From the NCBI GenBank assembly GCA_013330925.1, contig DUHJ01000096.1, forward strand, positions 1 to 5,513: DNA of 5,513 bases, given 5' to 3'. This document shows, one piece after another, positions 1 through 5,513 of the stretch. Position numbers and translations under genes: made by a program. The stretch's first letter is position 1, and each line of letters starts with the position of its first letter. The stretch is from Candidatus Poseidoniaceae archaeon. GTDB lineage: Archaea > Thermoplasmatota > Poseidoniia > Poseidoniales > Poseidoniaceae. Below the pieces are notes generated by a model. It did not search any database and was not told the DNA's origin. It saw only the letters and a list, made by a program, of their open reading frames with translations.

Positions 1-1
1 G

Positions 2-52
2 TATCGGGCAATTCTATTGTCCGTGCTGATGATTTCGCTGGCGCAGACCGCC
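2..52 (+). other. N-terminal signal peptide or membrane segment (5' part missing)
   Basis: The window opens with a hydrophobic run, AILLSVLMISLAQTA (residues 3-17), preceded by Tyr-Arg and followed by a polar, acidic stretch containing ELQDEEEQD. This is the usual layout of a Sec signal peptide, or of an uncleaved N-terminal anchor, whose start codon and basic n-region lie just upstream. Possible signal peptidase sites are after SLA (residue 14) or QTA (residue 17); I cannot choose between them. The segment places the rest of the protein outside the cytoplasmic membrane. Confidence 0.7.
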
Positions 53-3000
53 TACATCGAGGTCTACCGCGGTTGGCAGCCCGCCCTTGAACTCCAAGAC
101 GAGGAAGAGCAGGACGTGCAGCGTGTTGCTTCCCCGCCGGTGTGCGCTGCGACCTCTCGGACCAGCGGAACGGCGATTCACGTTGATGTGGTCCAGGGTG
201 ACGACACCTATCCAGGTACAACCAACTGTCCCAAAGCCAGCCTCGGCGCTGCGGTAACGTTGGCCTCCAGTGAGGCGGCGTCCAATCCTGAAATCGTTCT
301 CCATGCCGGTCTGTACCACGAGAATGTGAGCGTGAACAACCTCGACAACCTGCTCATTCGGGCGGCCGATGGCGAGCGTGTGGTGTTTGACGGAACACGG
401 AGCATCACCGAAGATCTCGGCGGTGTGTGGGGTGCAGCCGACAGCGACGGCATCCAAGAAGTGACGTTGACCCAGGACGGCTGGCAGGTGTTCCTTGCGT
501 ACGAAGAGCAAGTTCCTGCTCGATGGCCAAACGCACAATTCTCCGATGAGACCGTGTTCAACCGTTCCTATTGGGCTGAGGGCACCTTGACCGGCTCAAA
601 CAACGCCTACGGGAAAGGCTGGTTGACTGACGCTGGGCCAGAGGCCGGTGTTCACACCGGATTGAACGAGACGGTGAACGCCACCGGTCTTGACCCAGTG
701 GGGTCCATCGCCGTCATGAACTTGGGTTCCTTCCGGAGCAACAGCCGCATCATCACGGATTGGAATCCAAACAACGGAACCTTCGCCTACGACGGCGACA
801 GTGTTGGCTGGAAGACCAAGCACCATGCCTACTTCTTGGAAGGCAAGCGCGAACTTATCGATCAGGACGGGGAATGGTGGTACAACACCACCGACGACCG
901 CCTGCATTACAAGACCCCATCCGGTCAAGACGCCAACGATCTGGACCTCCGCGTCAAGGTACAACCGTTCGCGATTAGCGTTGATGGATCGGACGGCGTG
1001 ACGGTTCAGGGCATCGATTTCTTTGGCACCACGGTGAATTTCAACAACTGTGACGGCTGTTCGTTCACCAACGCGACCCTCGAGTATCCAAGCACCTCAA
1101 AGCGTGGTTTAGGCATTGCAGGCGAATCCGAGGACGACCGCTGGATGACCCGCTTCTACCGTTCAAAGAACACCTTTGTTGACAGGATTTCCATCACCAA
1201 CACCGACGGTGGCGCGATTGAATTCCAAGGTTCAGCCGGCCAATCGCACAACAACACGGTGAACAATTCCTACTTCCACGCCATCGATTGGTCGGCAGCC
1301 GATCAGAAAGGACTGATGGTCACGATATACGAGGGAGGCCGAGACATGACCTTCTCCAACAACACCGTTCACTTGACCGGCGCCTCATCCGTCTTGTCCA
1401 TTGGTGATGCGCCTCAAGTCCTCTACAATGAGGTGTGGGACGTAGGCTACCTGCAGACCGACGGGGCCGTGGTGCAGATCATGCAGGGCGAGGCACCAGG
1501 GGCCGTGGTGGCGTACAATTGGATTCACGACATCATCAAGTACGGCGCTCGCTTTGATGCCCCGGTCAACGAAGTTGGCGAAGGCATGAACGGCACCATG
1601 CACCACAACGTCATCTGGAATGCTGCGGGTGGCCTCATGGTCAAGGGCGACTACCACGACATCCACAACAACACCGTGTTCAATTCCACGGCAAGCAAGA
1701 ACGACATCATCTTCCTGACCGATGGCGGCATCAACAACAAGAATTCAACGCTCCACGGAAACGCTGTCGATTCCGTCGCTGACCATCGTTCGGACGACGT
1801 CTTCGCCAATCCCTTGCCGAACGGTTCGCATTGGGCCAACTGGAACGGCTACCAGCAAGGGTATGACGGGATGTTTGAGGCCCGCAACCAACACTCATGT
1901 GCCATCTATGACAATGGGTCGCTGTACTGCTGGGGTCGAAACGACTACGGGCAACTCGGCTTGGAAAACTACAGCGGCCGTGAAGAACTTCCAATGTTCG
2001 TTGACCTTGGTGCAGGGAAAGCAATCACCTCCCTGGGCATCGGGACGTCGGGTGCGGAAGGTTGGGAGCCAAATGCCCACACCTGTGCCGTGCTCAACGA
2101 CGGACAGCTCAAGTGTTGGGGAGCGAACGCTCACGGCCAGCTCGGCATCGGGAACACGACCACCGCCAACGACGGCGTGTGGCTGCCCACAGCGGTTGAC
2201 CTCGGCTCCGGCCTTCAAGCCGTGAGCGTGGCCGTCGCCAGTTCCGCGACGTGCGCTCTCCTTAGCGATCAGAGCGTCAAGTGCTGGGGTCGAAACAACC
2301 ACGGGCAACTTGGGCTTGGCAACGTGTCATCAATAAATCACGTGCTGACGCCGCACGCTGTCACCTTCGACGGTCAGAGCAAACCGGTCAGCCTCCATGC
2401 TGGAACCAACGCGTTCTGCGCCCTGATGGACAGTGGTTCATTGACGTGTTGGGGCCGCAACAGCAACGGTGAACTCGGCCTTGGTAACACCACGTCGCAA
2501 GACACACCAGTGGCGCTCTCGCTTCCCACTGGCCGAACCCTCACTTCGGTGAGCATGGGCAAGAATTTCATGTGCGTCTCCTATGACAACGGCTCAGTTG
2601 CCTGCACCGGCGTGAACGGAGGTTCTCAACTCGGAACGGGAAGCACCACTGAAGCATCGACCCTCCAGCATGTGGTCGGCTTGGACACGGACGTCGTTCG
2701 TGTCGATGTGGCTCAGAAGGTCGGTTGTGCCCACCTGACCAACGGCAGCGTCGTCTGCTGGGGCACGGACGAGTGGGGCTTGTTCGGCAACAGCACCACG
2801 TCATACGGCACCTCCAACCCCAAAGAAGCATCAACGGCCACCGAATACGTCGCCTTCCCCACCGGTCGAACCGCCGCCTCCATCAGCGTGAGCGGCCGGC
2901 AATCTTGCGCTGTGCTGGACAACGGCGAATTGGCGTGTTGGGGAAGGAACCACAAAGGCCAGTTGGGCCTCGGGAATGCGACCCACCAATTCATGCCTGT

Positions 3001-5512
3001 TGTCGTCAGCAACGTGAGTTCCCTCCGCAGCCTGCAGGTGCACGAGATGCTGGTTGATCCGGCCAACAAGGATTTCCGTCCGGCTTGGGGCTCACCTTTG
3101 CACCGACTTGGTGCGGGTGCCTACGATGCTGGAGTGAGCCATCCGTGGACGGCCGGTATTTCTTGGACGTACACCACGCCAGATGCACCGGTTGCCGGTT
3201 GTATGCTCGAAGATGCCGACAACTATGATGCAGACGCCACCCTCTCAGACGGCTCGTGTTCCTTCGCATCGTATACGCCCCCGTCCACGCTCGACCTGCG
3301 GCTCCATCTTGACCCAACCAACAGCAGTTCCTACAGCGGCAGCGGCACCAACGTCGCTGACCTTTCCGGCTTCGACAACGACGGAACCGTCGCCGCCGCT
3401 GGACCGACATGGGACGGCGGTTTCACGCGCTTCTCCTACGATGGGGCGTGCACTGGCTCGACCCCGAACCTGGTTTGCGATGAGATCGAAGTTTCTGACT
3501 CAACGAGCTTGCGCCCGGGCGGAAACGACTGGTCGGTATCAGTTTGGTTCAACGCCTCAACGCACCAACACAGCGTGATACTCGGCGCCTTCGACGACGG
3601 AGGGGCAGCAGTGGATGTTGGATGGGCCATCCGAATGAGAGCATCAGGTGCCATCTATGCAAATGTAGGAACCACTTCCAACAATTCGGCCGCATGGACG
3701 TCAGAAGCATCCATCGATACGGACCGCTGGTATCACGTGGTCTTGGTTGCAGACCCGGGAAATACCCTCAGACTCTATGTTGATGGGCAAAACGTCGGAA
3801 GCGGTTCCTTGTCTGGAAGTGGAACCCTGCGCAATGTAAGCAACAGCCTCTTCATCGCCTCCTACAACGGTGGTGAATATTCTCAGACCTTTGATGGACA
3901 AGTTGGTTCCGTCATGGCCTTTGCCGATGCACTCAACGCCACCACCGTCAATCAAATCTACAATGCAAGCAAGGGTGTGTACAGCAACACGACCACCCTG
4001 TCCTTCCCTCAATCTTCACCGACTTTGCTTCTCGGTCAAACATACAGTTTCCCCCTCACCGTGGCCAACGGTGAGATCACGACGTCCTATTCGCTCACGG
4101 GAACCTTGCCAAGCGGCATGAATTTCGAATCGAGCAACGGTACGATTTGGGGAACGCCCACGGCCGCCATGACGAGCACGACCTACACCCTGACGGCCAA
4201 CAACTCGGCCGGCTCCTATTCGACCTCGTTCTCGCTGACCTCGCAACATCTCGCCCCATACGACTTGGCCTACGCGGCAGAGAACATGACACTCGAGAAG
4301 GGTACGGCGATGACGCCGAACCTTCCATCGGTCAGCGGTGGAAGCGTCACGTCATGGGAGATTGAACCGTCGCTGCCCAACGGACTGACATGGGGCACGT
4401 CGGACGGGAAGATCAGCGGTACGCCGACCGGCTTGCAGACCACGACTGAGACCTACACGGTCTGGGCCAACAACTCCGGCGGTTGGACCTCCACCCAGGT
4501 GAACATCACCGTCAACGACGCTCCACCAGGCCTTACCTACGGGACCACCGAGATCACTGGAACGAAGAATGTCGCCATCAGCCCGAGCATCGGACCGACC
4601 ACAAGCGGCGGAACCATCACGTCGTGGGAAATTTCCCCGTCGCCCGGCACTGCGTTCACCTTCAACTCAGCGACCGGAACGATTGGTGGCACGCCGGCCG
4701 TTCTTCTGACGCGGACTCAGTACACGATTTGGGCCAACAACTCGGGTGGGGATGCAGTTGCTTATGTGAATGTCACCATCAACGACGTTCCACCAAACAC
4801 AATCGTTTACTCCTCCCACGATTTGATTCTTGAGAAGGGCACAACAATGTCAACCACGACACCAGCCATCAGTGGTGGAAGCGTAACATCTTGGGAGATT
4901 GATCCATCCATTCCGAGTGGATTGAGCTTTAGTTCAACCACAGGAGCCATCAGCGGAACGCCATCGGTGTTGCAGACAACAGCAGGAACCTACACCATAT
5001 GGGCCAACAACTCCGGCGGTTGGACCTCCACCGAAGTGAACATCACGATCAACGACCAGGTCGCCTCCATCGCCTATCCCTCAATCGTCGAGGTGTCGAA
5101 CGACCGCGCCATGACCACGGTGACGCCAACCAACACCGGTGGGGCCGTCACCTCGTGGGAGATCGACCCCGCACTTCCCTCAAGCCTCTCCTTCGGCAGC
5201 ACCAACGGCAGCATTTGGGGCACGCCAACAGGATTGTTGGAGAATGTCACCTATACTGTGTATGCCAACAACAGCGGAGGCTCCCCCAGCACCACCTTCA
5301 CGCTCGGGCTCAACTGGACACTGACGCCAAGCGCCGAGGGTGCCTTCATTACCCGCAACAGTTCCATTGCCAGCGATATTACGTGGGAGTGGGATTACGA
5401 TCCGCTCGAAGCTCAGAACCTTTCGCTGGTGACTGGAGAATGGAACACCTGTGCTCTCGATAGCAATCAAAACGTGTTTTGTTGGGGACGAAACGGCAAC
5501 GGTCAAATCGGT
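2..5512 (+). CDS. Giant secreted multidomain surface protein (beta-helix / RCC1 / LamG / Ig repeats), partial at both ends
   Basis: Frame 2 reads without a stop across the whole window, giving 1837 codons of coherent, domain-rich protein; start and stop lie outside. Domain order is signal-like segment, right-handed beta-helix, seven RCC1 blades, beta-helix C-terminal cap, DGSC motif, LamG, five He_PIG-like Ig repeats, linker, and the start of another RCC1 block. The protein is rich in Asn, Thr, Ser and Gly and poor in Lys, with about 45 N-x-S/T sequons by eye, as expected of an exported, glycosylated archaeal surface protein. The first in-frame ATG (base 29) would cut into the hydrophobic segment, so the true start is probably just upstream of base 2. 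No catalytic function can be assigned with certainty; glycan binding or degradation and adhesion are the likeliest roles. Marine Group II euryarchaeal origin is inferred from resemblance only. The reading frame is certain; the function is not. Confidence 0.95.
179..1873 (+). other. Right-handed parallel beta-helix domain, main part (polysaccharide-active type)
   Basis: Residues 60-624. The N-terminal part has the typical beta-helix opening: QGDDTYPGTTNCPKASLGAA (residues 65-84), followed by IVLHAGLYHENVSV and IRAADGERVVFDG, matching the usual pattern of a GDDxxPGT cap, an xxAxxAA helix and an AGxYxExV strand. From about residue 320 there is a ladder of short coils rich in N-N-T/S turns (ISVDGSDGVTVQGIDFFG, NTFVDRISITNTDGGAIEF, FSNNTVHLTG, YNWIHDIIKYGARFD, HHNVIWNAAGGLMVKG, IHNNTVFNST). 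These are characteristic of the beta_helix family of pectate-lyase-like and glycosidase folds. The ladder stops at VFANPLPNGSHWANWNGYQQ (residues 600-619) without the usual DPxxxDFRxxxGSP ending; that ending appears about 400 residues later, after the RCC1 block. Substrate and catalytic residues cannot be read from the sequence. A non-enzymatic adhesin is the main alternative. Confidence 0.85.
482..925 (+). other. Accessory segment within the beta-helix with ARWPN and GEWWYN motifs
   Basis: Residues 161-308 sit between the first beta-helix coils and the main ladder. WQVFLAYEEQVPARWPNA (161-178) resembles the 'xxVFVDGxxxxxARWPN' stretch of beta-helix glycoside-active proteins. AYFLEGKRELIDQDGEWWYN, then DDRLHYKTPSG (to residue 308), resembles the 'YxLENxxExLDxPGEWYYDxxxxxLYYxPxxG' stretch that follows it in glycosidases of the GH141/GH120 kind and many unclassified relatives. 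This is family resemblance recalled from memory, not a search result. It suggests the beta-helix is a glycan-processing module rather than a plain structural one. Here the first motif has AYEEQ in place of the common VDGxx. Confidence 0.5.
1874..3037 (+). repeat. RCC1-type beta-propeller, seven tandem blades
   Basis: Residues 625-1012 hold seven tandem repeats of the pattern H/S-x-C-A-(x)8-C-W-G-x-N-x-x-G-Q-L-G-x-G-N, the RCC1/ATS1 signature in its secreted prokaryotic form. The first Cys of each blade falls at residues 633, 695, 751, 806, 858, 909 and 969, giving spacings of 62, 56, 55, 52, 51 and 60. Seven is the number of blades in a closed RCC1 propeller, so this block looks complete. Each blade has a second Cys ten residues after the first, probably forming a disulfide within the blade. 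Blade 1 carries an extra loop (GAEGWEPN). Blade 5 (CTGVNGGSQLGTG) and blade 6 (CWGTDEWGLFG) diverge from consensus. Eukaryotic RCC1 is a Ran exchange factor, but that role is not expected in this exported protein; a binding or spacer role is more likely. Confidence 0.92.
3038..3130 (+). other. C-terminal cap of the interrupted beta-helix
   Basis: Residues 1013-1043 read VHEMLVDPANKDFRPAWGSP, then LHRLGAGAYDA. This matches the ending common to many right-handed beta-helix proteins, where the last coil reads 'DPLFVDPANGDFRLxxGSPxxxxGAxxxD'. Nothing in the preceding RCC1 blades belongs to that fold, so the stretch most likely completes the beta-helix whose ladder broke off near residue 620. It is followed by a W-T-A-G-I linker leading into the DGSC motif. 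Confidence 0.7.
3197..3259 (+). other. GC...NYD...DGSC motif
   Basis: Residues 1066-1086 begin GCMLEDADNYDADAT and end DGSC. This is a variant of the short 'GCTDxxAxNYDxxAxxDDGSC' motif that recurs in large secreted proteins of marine bacteria and archaea. The two Cys (1067 and 1086) probably pair, and the Asp/Asn-rich loop resembles calcium-binding loops, though metal binding is inferred. The usual Cys before NYD is replaced by Asp here. It acts as a hinge between the beta-helix cap and the LamG domain. Confidence 0.65.
3287..3982 (+). other. LamG / concanavalin A-like lectin domain
   Basis: Residues 1096-1327. The domain opens with LDLRLHLDPTNSSSYSG and VADLSGFDNDGTV, typical of the first strands of LamG-like jelly rolls ('LxLxLDAxxxxSYxGSGxxWxDLSGxGNxGTL'). 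It continues with WSVSVWFN (residues 1177-1184), RWYHVVLVAD and LRLYVDGQNVGSGSL (from Trp1243 region), the hallmark strands of LamG domains, and closes with FDGQVGSVMAFADALNATTV followed by IYNASKGVY, the standard final 'GxIxxxxxYxxALTxxEIxxxY' strand. Length of about 230 residues is normal for this fold. Such domains usually bind glycans or serve as adhesion modules; the ligand cannot be predicted. A pair of Cys (in ACTGSTPNLVC) lies in a loop before the core. Confidence 0.88.
3983..5317 (+). repeat. Five tandem putative-Ig (He_PIG-like) repeats with WANNSGG signature
   Basis: Residues 1328-1772. Repeats run approximately 3983-4258, 4259-4528, 4529-4795, 4796-5062 and 5063-5317, each 85-92 residues. 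Each follows the He_PIG plan: an SGGxVTSWEI strand, a LPSGLxFxSxTGxISGTPT turn, then YTxWANNSGG and a final VNITIND strand with a short Pro-containing linker. Repeat 1 is the most divergent: it has SYSLTGTLPSGM and LTANNSAG and lacks the SWEI tryptophan. Repeat 3 has PSPGTAFTF in place of the LPSGL turn. Repeat 5 has YANNSGG. These domains typically form stiff stalks on cell-surface proteins. Every repeat keeps an N-N-S sequon at the same place, and repeats 2, 3 and 4 carry a second one in the VN(I/V)T strand. Confidence 0.88.
4463..5032 (+). repeat. Exact 33-bp direct repeat (4463-4495 and 5000-5032)
   Basis: The 33 bases encoding WANNSGGWTST in Ig repeat 2 (4463-4495) recur without a mismatch in Ig repeat 4 (5000-5032), 537 bases downstream. 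Elsewhere the two repeats encode similar protein with different synonymous codons (for example LEKGT and SGGSVTSWEI), so exact DNA identity here stands out. Repeats 3 and 5 use other codons at the same place. This suggests local gene conversion or recombination between repeats. Confidence 0.85.
5318..5425 (+). other. Linker between Ig array and second RCC1 block
   Basis: Residues 1773-1808 contain TLTPSAEGAFITRNSSIAS, then ITWEWDYDPLEAQNL. The stretch does not carry the Ig signature (no GTP turn, no ANNSGG) and is too short for a full Ig repeat. It appears to join the Ig stalk to the next propeller. No recognised domain. Confidence 0.5.
5426..5512 (+). repeat. Start of a second RCC1 block (first blade, cut by window end)
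   Basis: Residues 1809-1837 include WNTCALDSNQNVFCWGRNGN and end GQIG. This is a clear RCC1 blade with the same Cys pair ten residues apart (first Cys at residue 1817) and the CWGRN...GQ-hydrophobic-G core seen in the upstream block. It lies more than 800 residues after blade 7 of the first block, so it belongs to a separate propeller that continues beyond the window. Confidence 0.85.
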
Positions 5513-5513
5513 A

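Noticed and set aside
29..31. ATG at base 29 as the gene's start codon
   Set aside because: It lies within the hydrophobic segment, which begins at least seven residues earlier. Starting here would leave a signal peptide with no basic n-region and a shortened core.
14..538. Long minus-strand open frames opposite the gene (also 1895-2308, 3006-3410 and 3701-4012)
   Set aside because: They mirror the G/C-rich third positions of the plus-strand gene. Their translations show no recognisable domain, while the plus strand encodes continuous known folds.
1722..2225. Plus-strand open frames in other phases (also 3183-3578, 4483-4833 and 4999-5463)
   Set aside because: They overlap well-supported RCC1, LamG and Ig coding sequence in frame 2, and their products are low-complexity and unlike any family. 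They are frame shadows.
1874..3037. RCC1 block as a separate Ran-exchange-factor-like gene
   Set aside because: It is in frame with flanking domains, without stop or start signals, and the protein is exported, so a Ran-type role does not fit.
3038..3286. Possible gene boundary or fusion junction between the RCC1 block and LamG
   Set aside because: The frame continues without stop, and the stretch encodes a recognisable beta-helix ending and DGSC motif, so there is no intergenic sequence here.
3983..5317. Regular repeats in the Ig array as a CRISPR or satellite array
   Set aside because: The period is about 255-276 bases, the frame is kept, and the similarity is at protein level with divergent synonymous codons. 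These are protein domain repeats.

Overview
The window lies entirely inside one gene. Plus-strand frame 2 is open from base 2 to base 5512 (1837 codons) with no stop, and neither the true start nor the stop codon is in the window. The product is a very large, secreted, multidomain protein. There are no RNA genes, no intergenic sequence, and no promoter, terminator, mobile element or CRISPR array that I can support. Everything useful in the annotation is therefore domain structure within this one protein.

Layout from N to C terminus (residues numbered from base 2): a hydrophobic signal-peptide-like segment (about 1-17) and an acidic linker; a right-handed parallel beta-helix module of the polysaccharide-active type (about 60-624), including an ARWPN segment and a GEWWYN...HYKTPSG segment; a block of seven RCC1-type beta-propeller blades (about 625-1012); a short stretch that looks like the missing C-terminal end of the same beta-helix (about 1013-1043); a GC...NYD...DGSC motif (1066-1086); a LamG/concanavalin A-like domain (about 1096-1327); five putative-Ig (He_PIG-like) repeats with the signature WANNSGG (about 1328-1772); a linker; and the first blade of a second RCC1 block, cut by the window edge.

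Organism: the intron-free giant reading frame, the mix of beta-helix, CWGRN-type RCC1, LamG and WANNSGG Ig repeats, the DGSC motif and the very high density of N-x-S/T sequons all resemble giant surface proteins of planktonic marine Euryarchaeota (Marine Group II, Ca. Poseidoniales). This rests on remembered family resemblance, not a search. A marine bacterium such as a planctomycete or myxobacterium is possible. Codon third positions are mostly G/C, with two short dips.

How the parts may work together (inference): a signal sequence exports the chain, the beta-helix and LamG modules bind or cut a glycan, the RCC1 propellers and Ig repeats act as rigid spacers or binding surfaces, and the missing C terminus probably holds the cell-surface anchor. 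The most interesting point is that the RCC1 block seems to be nested inside the beta-helix, just ahead of its C-terminal cap.
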